Below, one piece after another: positions 20,738 to 30,021 of a stretch of DNA of 39,564 bases. The notes beneath the pieces were generated by a model. It did not search any database. It was not told the DNA's origin and was given only the letters and a program-made list of their open reading frames with translations. A program made the translations under genes and the position numbers. Origin of the DNA: Schaedlerella sp. (GTDB lineage Bacteria > Bacillota > Clostridia > Lachnospirales > Lachnospiraceae); assembly GCA_020024595.1 (NCBI GenBank), contig JAHHTO010000004.1:1-39564 (forward strand), read 5' to 3'. The stretch's first letter is position 1; each line of letters begins with the position of its first letter.

Positions 20738-22863
20738 CTGAAAATAGACAGCAGAATGCAGAACATGAAAGTATATGGCAAGAGGAACGCAATACGGCTT
20801 GTGTGGAACGTCATGAACTTACGATTGAACGGATGCGAAGAATTGTGACAGAGAGTACGGTGGGAGAAGCGTTTCAACCATATTTTCAAGAATGCGCGCT
20901 ATTTTTACTGGAACTGGAGGCTGTGCGAAGAAAAGTGGAAGAAGGAAGTTGGTGGAAATTAAGTCTGATGGAAATGCAGGAGTATAACCGTCGGCTTTAT
21001 GTAGATCTTCTTCCTGAGCAGTATGAAAAAAGTTATGCATCTCCCGTGTATGCGTGTAGTGTGTTCGGAAAGGAACTTGGACAAATCTTAAGTATGCTTT
21101 ATGCAGAATTGCATGGCGGAGTGGGCTATGCGTTTGAAAATCGGATGGATTATCTGACGATTTTGAATGAACTGCTGATTGAAGTGTACAATTGTTTTGA
21201 AGAGCAGGTTCCAGAATATAAGACATTAAAAGAGATTCTTTACTGGTATGCAAGTGATTATTGCGATGTATTTCTGGCAGACCGGATAGAAGAACAGTTG
21301 TATCCGGATCGTTCATTTGCAACAAATCTAATTCTGCATGAGAATCTGAAAGATGAGAGATATCTTTATGCATTCGGGGAGTATATTACAGAAAATGAAC
21401 TGAGAACTGCAAGGCATCTGGCATCTCTTTCGGAAGAAACTATTCAGAAAATGGCAGATGTCTATACAGAGGGATATCGGATTGGCTTTATTAATACAGG
21501 AAAGGATTTGTCGAAGAAATCCGTAGTAAATATTCGTTACTGCCTTGGGTTTGAGCGTGTTGTTCGCCGTGCAATTTGCAATTTTGAAAAAATGGGACTT
21601 CAGCCGGTGATTTACCGTGCAGCTTCCAGTGTGATCACAAGAAAAGAGCAGATTCGGATTGGATATTATGGTGCAATTCCAAATAAGCAGTATGAGTATG
21701 ATCATCGTTCCGATCAGGCGTTGTTTTTAGATAAGCGTTATGTAGAGCGGAAGCTGGATGTATTAAAAAATGTGTATGAGAAGCATAAGGAGCAGGCGGC
21801 TCAGTTCGCAGGTCCGGCAGTGATAGAAACATTTGGGGAAAAGCCATTTTCACCGGAAGTGCATGAGGAGGCGCTTTCTTATACGGAGTTACAGCAGGGG
21901 CTTATTTTACAGTATGATAGTAAATCTGGGCAGATTACCAATCAGTATATCAAGGGAGAAGAACGTAGTTTTACCATTGTCGCCTATCCGGTGCCGGAAA
22001 TTGGAAACCAATATTCTGAGATTTTTGATGAAGTCATTCGGATCAATACATTGGATGCAAAGTTATATGAGAAAGTACAGCAGACATTGATTGATGCATT
22101 GGACCAAGGAGAATATGTGCATGTTCTTGGAAAAGGTGAGAATCGAACCGATTTGAAAGTAAAGCTATGGAAATTAAATGATCCGGAAAAGGAAACTATC
22201 TTTGAAAACTGTGTAGCAGATGTTAATATCCCGGTGGGTGAGGTGTTTACATCTCCGGTACTGGAAGGAACAAATGGAATCCTTCATGTGAGCAGAGTAT
22301 ATCTGAATGAGCTTCAGTATCGGGATTTGGAAATTACATTTAAGGATGGCATGATTGCAGACTACCGTTGTGGTAATTTTGAAAATGAAGAAGATGGACG
22401 AAAGTATATTTATGATAATGTACTTCACAATCACGAGACACTTCCGCTGGGAGAGTTTGCGATCGGAACAAATACGACAGCATATGTTGTAGCAAAAAAA
22501 TATCAGATTGAAGATAAAATGCCGATTCTAATTGCTGAGAAAACAGGACCACATTTTGCAGTGGGGGATACATGTTACAGCTGGAGTGAAGATATCCGGG
22601 TGTACAATCCGAATGGAAAAGAAATTGTGGCTAAGGACAATTCCTGTTCACTCCTGCGTAAGGAAGATGTGTCAAAAGCCTATTTTCAGTGCCATACAGA
22701 TATAACCATACCTTATGAAGAGTTAGAAGAAATAAGTGTATTAACAAAAGACGAAAAACAGATTATACTATTGAAAGACGGAAGATTCGTTCTTCCCGGA
22801 ACAGAGGTACTTAATATCCCTCTGGATGAAGACACAGAAGTTAATGAAATGAAGCCAGAATAG
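20734..22863 (+). CDS. M29 (AmpS-like) aminopeptidase-related protein with a long N-terminal extension
   Basis: A 709-residue cytoplasmic protein. The C-terminal half (about 390-660) resembles M29 metallo-aminopeptidases: VPVGE/FTSP-type motif with E503, LGEFAIGTN with E574 and GPHFAVGDTCYSW with H607, the expected order of metal ligands. I do not see the final HxDFMIG motif; the aligned stretch reads SWSEDIRVYNPN, so activity is uncertain. The first 390 residues are mostly helical and not recognised. It is coupled to the upstream membrane protein by an ATGA overlap and lies 28 bases before purE. Confidence 0.72.
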   Translation: MTENRQQNAEHESIWQEERNTACVERHELTIERMRRIVTESTVGEAFQPYFQECALFLLELEAVRRKVEEGSWWKLSLMEMQEYNRRLYVDLLPEQYEKSYASPVYACSVFGKELGQILSMLYAELHGGVGYAFENRMDYLTILNELLIEVYNCFEEQVPEYKTLKEILYWYASDYCDVFLADRIEEQLYPDRSFATNLILHENLKDERYLYAFGEYITENELRTARHLASLSEETIQKMADVYTEGYRIGFINTGKDLSKKSVVNIRYCLGFERVVRRAICNFEKMGLQPVIYRAASSVITRKEQIRIGYYGAIPNKQYEYDHRSDQALFLDKRYVERKLDVLKNVYEKHKEQAAQFAGPAVIETFGEKPFSPEVHEEALSYTELQQGLILQYDSKSGQITNQYIKGEERSFTIVAYPVPEIGNQYSEIFDEVIRINTLDAKLYEKVQQTLIDALDQGEYVHVLGKGENRTDLKVKLWKLNDPEKETIFENCVADVNIPVGEVFTSPVLEGTNGILHVSRVYLNELQYRDLEITFKDGMIADYRCGNFENEEDGRKYIYDNVLHNHETLPLGEFAIGTNTTAYVVAKKYQIEDKMPILIAEKTGPHFAVGDTCYSWSEDIRVYNPNGKEIVAKDNSCSLLRKEDVSKAYFQCHTDITIPYEELEEISVLTKDEKQIILLKDGRFVLPGTEVLNIPLDEDTEVNEMKPE

Positions 22864-22891
22864 TATATATGTAGAGAAAGGTGGATACAGA

Positions 22892-23392
22892 ATGCCAAGA
22901 GTAGGAATTGTAATGGGCAGTGACTCTGATCTGAAGGTGATGAGTAAGGCTGCAAAGACACTTGAAAAGTTTGGAATTGATTATGAGATGACAATTATCT
23001 CTGCACATCGTGAGCCGGATGTGTTCTTTGAATGGGCTAAAGGTGCAGAAGACAGAGGAGTCAAAGTGATTATTGCAGGCGCAGGTATGGCAGCGCATCT
23101 GCCGGGAATGTGTGCAGCATTGTTCCCAATGCCAGTTGTTGGTGTTCCGCTTTCAGGAAGTAAGCTTGACGGTATGGACGCAGTGTTCTCTATTATGCAG
23201 ATGCCGCCAGGAGTTCCGGTTGCAACAGTTGCGATTGATGGTGGGATGAATGCAGCACTTGTAGCATTAAAGATTCTGGCAGTTTCTGATGAAAATCTTT
23301 TGGCACAGTTGAAAGATCATAGCGAGGAGATGAAAGAAACAGTACAGGCAAAGGCAGCACGACTTGATGAAGTTGGCTACGAAGAATACTAA
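22892..23392 (+). CDS. purE: N5-carboxyaminoimidazole ribonucleotide mutase
   Basis: PurE makes CAIR in de novo purine synthesis. The 166-residue protein has the nucleotide-binding GSDSD (9-13), the catalytic SAHR (37-40) and AGMAAHLPGM. AAAGGTGG precedes the ATG. It begins a pur block directly after the M29-like gene with no visible promoter or purine riboswitch, so it may be read from upstream. PurK, required for the class I pathway, is not in this window. Confidence 0.96.
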   Translation: MPRVGIVMGSDSDLKVMSKAAKTLEKFGIDYEMTIISAHREPDVFFEWAKGAEDRGVKVIIAGAGMAAHLPGMCAALFPMPVVGVPLSGSKLDGMDAVFSIMQMPPGVPVATVAIDGGMNAALVALKILAVSDENLLAQLKDHSEEMKETVQAKAARLDEVGYEEY

Positions 23393-23404
23393 GATAGAAT
23401 ATAG

Positions 23405-23430
23405 AAGGGCTTCAATAAGGAGCCCTTTTC
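23405..23430 (+). terminator. Weak intercistronic terminator or attenuator between purE and purM
   Basis: AAGGGCT (23405-23411) pairs with AGCCCTT (23421-23427), with a 9-base loop and a four-T tract. It may lower expression of the following pur genes. Confidence 0.5.
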
Positions 23431-23455
23431 ACATTTCAATAAAAGGAGAAAAAAG

Positions 23456-24487
23456 ATGGGGATGGATTATAAGACTTCAGGTGTGGATATTGAGGCAGGA
23501 TATCAGTCGGTAGAATTGATGAAAGAGCATGTAAAAAAGACCATGCGAGAAGAGGTGCTTGGCGGGCTTGGTGGATTTTCCGGAGCATTTTCTCTGGCGA
23601 AGATCAAAGAGATGGAAGAGCCGGTATTGTTGTCTGGTACAGACGGATGTGGAACGAAGGTAAAGCTTGCGATGATTATGGACAAGCATGATACAATTGG
23701 AATTGATGCAGTTGCAATGTGTGTGAATGATATCGCATGTGCAGGAGGAGAACCGCTATTTTTCTTAGATTACATTGCCTGTGGTAAGAATTATCCAGAG
23801 AAAATCGCATCTATCGTAAGCGGTGTGGCAGAAGGCTGCCTTCAGTCGGAGGCTGCTTTGATCGGTGGAGAAACAGCAGAGCATCCGGGGCTGATGCCGG
23901 AAGACGATTACGATCTTGCAGGATTTGCAGTAGGTGTCTGTGATAAGAAAGACATGATTACAGGTGAGGATCTGAAGGATGGAGATGTGCTGATTGGAAT
24001 GGCGTCCTCCGGGGTACACAGTAATGGATTTTCTCTGGTTCGGAAAGTATTTGAGATGACGAAGGAATCTCTGGATACATATTATGAAGAATTAGGAACA
24101 ACTTTGGGAGAAGCGCTTTTAGCTCCAACCAGAATCTATGTAAAAGCATTGAAGAATGTTAAACAGGCAGGTGTGACAGTGAAAGCATGCAGTCATATTA
24201 CCGGAGGTGGTTTCTATGAAAATATTCCGAGAATGCTCTGTGATGGTGTTCATGCAGTGGTAGAAAAGGACAGTTATCCGGTACTGCCGATTTTTGGACT
24301 TCTTGCAAAGACAGGAAATATAGAAGAGCAGATGATGTATAACACTTATAATATGGGGCTTGGCATGATTGTAGCAGTAGATCCGGCTGATGTGGATAAG
24401 ACCATGGAAGCAATTCGTGAGGCGGGAGATACTCCGTATGTAGTGGGACATATCAAAGGCGGAGAAAAAGGAGTTACTTTATGTTAA
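23456..24487 (+). CDS. purM: Phosphoribosylformylglycinamidine cyclo-ligase (AIR synthetase)
   Basis: Makes AIR from FGAM using ATP. The 343-residue protein shows the N-terminal glycine-rich GGLGGFSGAFSL, SGTDGCGTKVKLA, the conserved VNDIACAGGEPLFFLDYIAC and the C-terminal HITGGGFYENIPRML. The ATG has AAAGGAG 7 bases upstream. Its stop overlaps the purN start by 7 bases, so the two are translationally coupled. Confidence 0.97.
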   Translation: MGMDYKTSGVDIEAGYQSVELMKEHVKKTMREEVLGGLGGFSGAFSLAKIKEMEEPVLLSGTDGCGTKVKLAMIMDKHDTIGIDAVAMCVNDIACAGGEPLFFLDYIACGKNYPEKIASIVSGVAEGCLQSEAALIGGETAEHPGLMPEDDYDLAGFAVGVCDKKDMITGEDLKDGDVLIGMASSGVHSNGFSLVRKVFEMTKESLDTYYEELGTTLGEALLAPTRIYVKALKNVKQAGVTVKACSHITGGGFYENIPRMLCDGVHAVVEKDSYPVLPIFGLLAKTGNIEEQMMYNTYNMGLGMIVAVDPADVDKTMEAIREAGDTPYVVGHIKGGEKGVTLC

Positions 24488-25119
24488 GAGTCGTTGTTAT
24501 GGTATCGGGCGGTGGAACCAATCTGCAGGCGATCATTGATGCAGTAGAGAGCGGAGCTGTCACGAATACAGAAATTGTAGGGGTTATCAGTAACAACCGG
24601 AATGCATATGCGTTGGAACGTGCAAAACTGCACGAGATTTCGGCAAAGTGTATCTCTCCCAAAGATTTTGACTGTCGGGAGAGCTTCAACGAAAAATTGT
24701 TAGAAGCGGTGAATGCATACAAACCGGATCTGATTGTTCTGGCTGGATTCCTTGTAGTGATTCCACCTGCAATGATTGCGGCATACAGAAATCATATGAT
24801 CAATGTTCATCCATCTCTGATCCCGTCTTTTTGCGGAACGGGATATTATGGATTGAAGGTACATGAGGCTGCACTTGCCCGTGGAGTGAAAGTGGCAGGT
24901 GCAACAGTGCATTTTGTTGATGAGGGAACAGATACAGGACCGATACTTCTGCAGAAAGCGGTGGAAGTAGAACAGGGGGATACTCCGGAAGTATTGCAGC
25001 GGCGAGTGATGGAGCAGGCGGAATGGAAGATTCTTCCACGTGCAATTGATTTGATCGCAAATGGGAAAGTGGCGGTAGTCAATGGCAAAACTGTGATTTC
25101 AGATGGAACAGGTAAGTAA
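24481..25119 (+). CDS. purN: Phosphoribosylglycinamide formyltransferase
   Basis: Transfers a formyl group from 10-formyl-tetrahydrofolate to GAR. The 212-residue protein carries SGGGTNLQAI at 9-18 and the catalytic Asn and His in INVHPSLIPSFCG. The catalytic Asp is in VDEGTDTGPIL. The start overlaps the end of purM. purD follows after 59 bases. purH, often found between purN and purD, is absent. Confidence 0.96.
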   Translation: MLRVVVMVSGGGTNLQAIIDAVESGAVTNTEIVGVISNNRNAYALERAKLHEISAKCISPKDFDCRESFNEKLLEAVNAYKPDLIVLAGFLVVIPPAMIAAYRNHMINVHPSLIPSFCGTGYYGLKVHEAALARGVKVAGATVHFVDEGTDTGPILLQKAVEVEQGDTPEVLQRRVMEQAEWKILPRAIDLIANGKVAVVNGKTVISDGTGK

Positions 25120-25178
25120 GGCGATACCAAAAGAGGAAAGTATAGATATTGCTATATTATAGAAAAAAGGAGACAGTC

Positions 25179-26450
25179 ATGAAAGTATTAATCGTAGGAA
25201 GCGGCGGAAGAGAGCATGCGATCGCGGCAAGCGTTGCAAAAAGTCCGAAAGTGGAGAAGATGTACTGTGCACCGGGAAATGCTGGAATTGCAGAGTTTGC
25301 GGAATGTGTAGCAATTGGAGCTATGGAATTTGATAAATTGGTTACATTTGCAAAGGACACAGCAATTGATCTGGTGATTGTTGGAATGGATGATCCGCTG
25401 GTGGGTGGTCTTGTAGATGAGATGGAAGCAGCTGGGATCCGTACGTTTGGACCAAGAAAGAATGCGGCAATTTTGGAAGGATCCAAAGCATTTTCAAAGG
25501 ATTTGATGAAAAAGTATAACATTCCAACGGCTGGATATGAGAATTTTACAGATTCAGATGCGGCAATTGCTTATCTGGAACATGTAAAGTTCCCAATTGT
25601 ATTGAAAGCAGACGGACTGGCGCTCGGAAAAGGTGTATTGATCTGCCAGAATCTGGAAGAAGCCAAGGCCGGTGTAAAAGAAATTATGCTGGATAAGAAA
25701 TTTGGAAGCGCCGGAAATGAAATGGTGATCGAAGAATTTATGACAGGACGTGAAGTGTCCGTATTGTCATTTGTGGATGGAAAGACAATTAAGACAATGA
25801 CTTCAGCACAGGATCATAAACGAGCAGGGGATGGAGATACCGGTTTGAATACGGGAGGAATGGGAACATTTTCTCCAAGTCCGTTTTATACAAAAGAAGT
25901 AGAAGAGTTCTGTAATAAATATATCTATCAGGCGACGGTTGATGCGATGGCGGCGGAAGGAAGAGAATTCAAAGGGATTATCTTCTTTGGGCTGATGTTA
26001 ACCGAAGATGGACCGAAAGTGTTGGAATATAATGCACGTTTTGGGGATCCGGAAGCTCAGGTTGTACTTCCGAGAATGAAAAATGATTTGATTGAGGTAG
26101 CAGAAGCCTGTATCGACGGCACGCTTGATCAGATTGATCTGCAGTTTGAGGATAATGCTGCAGTTTGTGTGGTGTTGGCATCTGAAGGATATCCGGTGTC
26201 ATATGAGAAAGGATTTCCGATTTACGGTCTGGAGGAGTTTAAGAAACAGGACGGATATTACTGCTTTCATGCCGGAACCAAGTTTGACAGTGGACAGATT
26301 GTTACGAACGGTGGACGTGTATTGGGTGTGACAGCCAAAGGAAAAGACTTGAAGGAAGCACGGGCAAATGCCTATGCAGCAACGGAATGGGTACAGTTTG
26401 AGAACAAATATATGCGTAATGATATCGGAAAAGCGATCGACGAGGCATAA
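25179..26450 (+). CDS. purD: Phosphoribosylamine-glycine ligase (GAR synthetase)
   Basis: Joins glycine to phosphoribosylamine using ATP. The 423-residue ATP-grasp protein begins MKVLIVGSGGREHAIA. It has the grasp motifs PIVLKADGLALGKGVLIC and DGDTGLNTGGMGTFSPSP, and the metal-binding EYNARFGDPEAQV. ATG 25179 is chosen because AAAAGGAG lies 7 bases upstream; an earlier in-frame codon at 25149 has none. It ends the pur block and is followed by a terminator. Confidence 0.97.
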   Translation: MKVLIVGSGGREHAIAASVAKSPKVEKMYCAPGNAGIAEFAECVAIGAMEFDKLVTFAKDTAIDLVIVGMDDPLVGGLVDEMEAAGIRTFGPRKNAAILEGSKAFSKDLMKKYNIPTAGYENFTDSDAAIAYLEHVKFPIVLKADGLALGKGVLICQNLEEAKAGVKEIMLDKKFGSAGNEMVIEEFMTGREVSVLSFVDGKTIKTMTSAQDHKRAGDGDTGLNTGGMGTFSPSPFYTKEVEEFCNKYIYQATVDAMAAEGREFKGIIFFGLMLTEDGPKVLEYNARFGDPEAQVVLPRMKNDLIEVAEACIDGTLDQIDLQFEDNAAVCVVLASEGYPVSYEKGFPIYGLEEFKKQDGYYCFHAGTKFDSGQIVTNGGRVLGVTAKGKDLKEARANAYAATEWVQFENKYMRNDIGKAIDEA

Positions 26451-26463
26451 AAATTGAGGAAGG

Positions 26464-26492
26464 GGCGGGTTGTGAAAACAATCTGCCTTTTT
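26464..26492 (+). terminator. Terminator after purD
   Basis: A 10-bp stem with two G-U pairs (26464-26473 with 26478-26487), a GAAA tetraloop and five Ts. Confidence 0.85.
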
Positions 26493-26530
26493 CGTTTGAC
26501 CCAGGAACGTATACTTTCTGAGATTTTGGA

Positions 26531-26559
26531 TTGTGTTTTTTTCTTTAATGGGATATAAT
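26531..26559 (+). promoter_or_regulatory. Promoter of fba
   Basis: TTGTGT (26531-26536), 17-base spacer, TATAAT (26554-26559). The aldolase start codon follows about 60 bases after the expected transcription start. Confidence 0.78.
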
Positions 26560-26626
26560 GAAAAAAGATTATAAAACATATCTTCTCGCAGATAAAAGGC
26601 GAGTTAAAGAATTGGAGGAAAGTATT

Positions 26627-27490
26627 ATGTTGGTATCAGCAAAAGAGATGCTTCAGAAAGCAAAAGCAGGACACTATGCAGTAGGACAGTTCAATATCAA
26701 TAATCTTGAGTGGACAAAAGCAATTCTTGAGATGGCGGAAGAGTGCAAGTCCCCGGTTATTCTTGGAGTATCTGAGGGTGCAGGTAAGTACATGACGGGA
26801 TATAAGACAGTCGTAGGTATGGTGAACGGTATGATGGAAGAACTTGGAACTACAGTTCCGGTTGCACTTCATCTTGATCATGGCAGCTACGATGGCTGTA
26901 TAAAGTGTGTGGAGGCAGGATTCTCCTCCATTATGTTTGACGGTTCTCATTATCCGATCGAAGAGAATGTTGCTAAGACAAAAGAACTTGTAAAAATCGT
27001 AGCAGAACATGGAATGTCTCTGGAAGCAGAAGTTGGTTCTATCGGTGGAGAAGAAGATGGAGTTGTTGGAAAAGGTGAATGTGCGGATCCTCAGGAGTGT
27101 AAGATGATCGCAGATCTTGGTATCGATTTTCTGGCAGCAGGAATCGGTAACATCCACGGAAAATATCCTGCGAACTGGGAAGGACTGAGTTTTGAGACAC
27201 TGGATGCGATTCAGCAGTTGACAGGAGAAATGCCACTGGTACTTCATGGTGGTACAGGAATCCCGGAAGATATGATCAAGAAAGCAATTGATCTTGGAGT
27301 AGCTAAGATCAATGTAAATACAGAGTGTCAGCTCTCCTTTGCAGCTGCAACACGCAAGTATGTAGAAGAAGGCAAGGATTTGGAAGGAAAGGGATATGAT
27401 CCACGTAAACTTCTTAAACCTGGTTACGAAGCGATCAAAGAAACTGTAAAAGAGAAAATGGAACTGTTTGGTTCTGTTGGAAAAGCCTGA
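26627..27490 (+). CDS. fba: Class II fructose-bisphosphate aldolase
   Basis: Zinc-dependent aldolase of glycolysis/gluconeogenesis. The 287-residue protein has the catalytic and metal-binding LHLDHGSYD, FDGSHYPIEEN, GIGNIHGKY and VLHGGTGIPE. It ends in the family stretch KINVNTECQ. Short class II enzymes of this pattern include tagatose-bisphosphate aldolases, but FBP is the likelier substrate. ATG 26627 is chosen for GGAGGAAAG upstream; the in-frame ATG at 26558 overlaps the promoter's -10 and has no ribosome site. Confidence 0.95.
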   Translation: MLVSAKEMLQKAKAGHYAVGQFNINNLEWTKAILEMAEECKSPVILGVSEGAGKYMTGYKTVVGMVNGMMEELGTTVPVALHLDHGSYDGCIKCVEAGFSSIMFDGSHYPIEENVAKTKELVKIVAEHGMSLEAEVGSIGGEEDGVVGKGECADPQECKMIADLGIDFLAAGIGNIHGKYPANWEGLSFETLDAIQQLTGEMPLVLHGGTGIPEDMIKKAIDLGVAKINVNTECQLSFAAATRKYVEEGKDLEGKGYDPRKLLKPGYEAIKETVKEKMELFGSVGKA

Positions 27491-27584
27491 GAAATAAGCC
27501 GATGAAGCGGTGATAGGATAAATTGAGCGGAAGAGTCTGAAAACAGACGGCGAATTATTAGTGAACTGATAAGATTTTATTAGA

Positions 27585-27624
27585 AAAAAAGCGGAATGAG
27601 GCGCTATGCCTGCTCCGCTTTTTT
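27585..27624 (+). terminator. Terminator after fba
   Basis: Arms AAAAAAGCGGA (27585-27595) and TCCGCTTTTTT (27614-27624) with an inner AGG/CCT stem. A six-T end completes it. Confidence 0.88.
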
Positions 27625-27625
27625 C

Positions 27626-27654
27626 TTGCAATTTGTGAAAGAGTGGAGTATACT
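27626..27654 (+). promoter_or_regulatory. Promoter of glnN, -10 within a palindrome
   Basis: TTGCAA (27626-27631), 17-base spacer, TATACT (27649-27654). The palindrome GAGTATACTC (27646-27655) covers the -10 box and may be an operator. Confidence 0.7.
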
Positions 27655-27670
27655 CTTAACGTGAAACGAG

Positions 27671-27702
27671 GGGAGCTTCGGTACTTTTCGAGGCTCCCTT
27701 TT
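27671..27702 (+). promoter_or_regulatory. Leader terminator/attenuator before glnN
   Basis: GGGAGCTTCG (27671-27680) pairs with CGAGGCTCCC (27689-27698, one G-U), 8-base loop, four Ts. Lying between the promoter and the glutamine synthetase gene, it is a candidate attenuator. No antiterminator or known RNA motif was recognised. Confidence 0.6.
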
Positions 27703-27746
27703 CTGATTGATACAAAAGCGGAGAGAGAGAAAAGCGAGGAATCCAT

Positions 27747-29861
27747 ATGAGTTCAGAAAAAATCAACGTAGCAGAAATTTTCGGGGAAAATGTATTTAAC
27801 GATACAGTAATGCAGGAACGTCTGCCGAATAAAGTATATAAAAATTTGAAGAAAACGATTGAAGAGGGAAAAGAACTGGATCTGGAAACGGCAGATGTTA
27901 TTGCTCATGAGATGAAAGAGTGGGCAATTGAGAAAGGTGCTACACACTATACACATTGGTTTTTGCCGCTGACAGGCGTGACTGCTGAAAAACATGACTC
28001 CTTTATTTCGGCGCCAATGGCGAGCGGTAAGGTTTTGATGAGCTTTTCGGGAAAAGAGTTGATCAAGGGAGAGCCGGATGCATCCTCTTTTCCATCAGGC
28101 GGGCTGCGGGCTACGTTTGAAGCACGCGGCTATACAGCATGGGATTGTACATCTCCGGCATTTGTAAGACAGGATGCAGCAGGTGCAACGCTTTGCATTC
28201 CAACAGCATTCTGCTCTTATACAGGAGAGGCATTAGACCAGAAAACACCGCTTCTTCGTTCTATGGAAGCAATCGATACACAGTCTATGAGGCTTCTACG
28301 CTTATTTGGAAATAAAACGTCAAGAAAGGTAACTCCGTCTGTAGGGGCGGAACAGGAATATTTCCTTGTGAATGCAGAAAAGTTTCTGCAGCGAAAGGAT
28401 TTGATTTATACTGGACGTACACTGTTTGGTGCAATGCCGCCAAAAGGACAGGAACTAGATGATCATTATTTTGGAACCATCCGACAGAGAATTGCCTCGT
28501 TTATGCGTGATGTCAATATTGAACTGTGGAAGGTAGGCGTATCTTCCAAGACACAGCACAATGAGGTCGCCCCGGCGCAGCATGAACTGGCACCGATTTA
28601 TGCAAAGGCAAACATTGCCGTAGACCATAATCAGATTGTAATGCAGACGTTAAAACGAGTAGCCGGTCAGCATGGGATGAAATGTCTGCTGCACGAAAAA
28701 CCGTTTGCGGGGGTCAACGGTTCAGGAAAGCACAATAACTGGTCTTTGATCACTGATGACGGAATCAATATGTTGGAGCCAGGAAAAACACCTCATGAGA
28801 ATACGCAGTTTCTTCTGGTACTGACCTGCATTTTGAAAGCAGTGAATAAATATTCAGATCTTCTTCGAGAGTCGGCAGCAGATCCGGGAAATGACCATCG
28901 TCTCGGTGCAAATGAGGCACCGCCGGCAATCATTTCTGTATTTTTGGGTGAACAGCTTGGAGATGTATTAGAACAGTTGGTAAGTACAGGTGCGGCAACC
29001 CATAGTCTAAAGGGAGGAACACTTCGTACCGGAGTAACAACACTTCCTGACTTGTATAAAGATGCAACAGACCGGAATAGAACGTCCCCGTTTGCATTCA
29101 CAGGAAATAAATTCGAATTTCGTATGGTAGGTTCACGAGATTCCATCGCAAATTCCAATATTGTTTTGAATACTATCGTGGCAGAAGCATTTGCCGATAC
29201 CTGCGATGTTCTGGAGCAGGCAGAAGATTTTGATAAAGCGGTACATGATCTGATCAAAGAATACGCAATTGAGAATCAGAGAATTGTTTTCAATGGCAAT
29301 GGCTATTCTGAAGAGTGGGTCAAAGAGGCGGAACGCCGCGGGCTGCCGAATATCAAATCTATGGTAGATGCCATTCCGGCAATTGTAACAGATAAGGCGA
29401 TTGCACTGTTTGAACGATTCAATGTCTTTACAAAAGCAGAATTGGAATCTCGTGCAGAGATTCAGTATGAAGCTTATGCAAAGGCGATTAATATCGAAGC
29501 ACGTACAATGATCGATATGGCAAGCAAACAGTTTATTCCAGCGTTTATTGGATATACGAAAACCTTGGCAGATACGGTTGTTGCAGTGAGAGATGCGGGC
29601 GCTGACGTGGAAGTACAGAGTGAAATTTTAAAAGAAGTATCCGCGCTTTTAAAAGAGACAAGAGATGCACTTCGCAAGTTAGAAACAGTAACAGAAACAG
29701 CGTCTGTAATGGAGGCAGGCCCGGAACAGGCAAGATTTTATTATACGGATGTTATTCCGGAAATGGATGCACTTCGAAAACCGGTAGATAAGCTGGAGAT
29801 GATCGTGGATAAAGAAGTATGGCCAATGCCTTCATATGGAGATTTGATTTTTGAGGTATAG
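27747..29861 (+). CDS. glnN: Glutamine synthetase type III
   Basis: Makes glutamine from glutamate, ammonia and ATP. At 704 residues it is the large GSIII form. Signatures include the substrate and metal region SVGAEQEYFLV, THWFLPLTG near the N terminus, NEVAPAQHELAPIY, VNGSGKHNNWSL and GNDHRLGANEAPPAI. The C-terminal 120 residues form the helical GSIII-specific tail (ending PSYGDLIFEV). GAGGAA precedes the ATG. It is monocistronic with its own promoter, a leader hairpin and a terminator, so regulation by nitrogen supply at the leader is plausible. Confidence 0.97.
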   Translation: MSSEKINVAEIFGENVFNDTVMQERLPNKVYKNLKKTIEEGKELDLETADVIAHEMKEWAIEKGATHYTHWFLPLTGVTAEKHDSFISAPMASGKVLMSFSGKELIKGEPDASSFPSGGLRATFEARGYTAWDCTSPAFVRQDAAGATLCIPTAFCSYTGEALDQKTPLLRSMEAIDTQSMRLLRLFGNKTSRKVTPSVGAEQEYFLVNAEKFLQRKDLIYTGRTLFGAMPPKGQELDDHYFGTIRQRIASFMRDVNIELWKVGVSSKTQHNEVAPAQHELAPIYAKANIAVDHNQIVMQTLKRVAGQHGMKCLLHEKPFAGVNGSGKHNNWSLITDDGINMLEPGKTPHENTQFLLVLTCILKAVNKYSDLLRESAADPGNDHRLGANEAPPAIISVFLGEQLGDVLEQLVSTGAATHSLKGGTLRTGVTTLPDLYKDATDRNRTSPFAFTGNKFEFRMVGSRDSIANSNIVLNTIVAEAFADTCDVLEQAEDFDKAVHDLIKEYAIENQRIVFNGNGYSEEWVKEAERRGLPNIKSMVDAIPAIVTDKAIALFERFNVFTKAELESRAEIQYEAYAKAINIEARTMIDMASKQFIPAFIGYTKTLADTVVAVRDAGADVEVQSEILKEVSALLKETRDALRKLETVTETASVMEAGPEQARFYYTDVIPEMDALRKPVDKLEMIVDKEVWPMPSYGDLIFEV

Positions 29862-29889
29862 AGTTTCATTATATAAAATAGATCATAAG

Positions 29890-29921
29890 CCGCCTGTGCG
29901 TGAAACGCACCGGGCGGTTTT
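29890..29921 (+). terminator. Terminator after glnN
   Basis: Stems CCGCC/GGCGG and GTGCGT/ACGCAC with a small internal bulge, a GAA loop and four Ts. Confidence 0.88.
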
Positions 29922-29955
29922 ACTAATGTGGTGACTCTTTTTAAGAGGTCTAAGC

Positions 29956-29984
29956 GTGACTTTAGTTTTTGAACATGATAAAAT
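29956..29984 (+). promoter_or_regulatory. Promoter of the ATPase-sbcD-sbcC operon
   Basis: GTGACT (29956-29961), 17-base spacer, extended -10 (TG at 29976-29977, TAAAAT at 29979-29984). Confidence 0.6.
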
Positions 29985-30021
29985 GATGAAAGGATTTCAT
30001 ATAAAAAGGAGAGGCTATAGA

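Noticed and set aside
22864..22891. Purine riboswitch before purE
   Set aside because: Only 28 bases separate the genes, too short for an aptamer.
26636..27631. 331-codon antisense frame over fba
   Set aside because: It mirrors codon bias of the aldolase gene, is rich in Cys/Phe/Ser, and has no recognisable domain.
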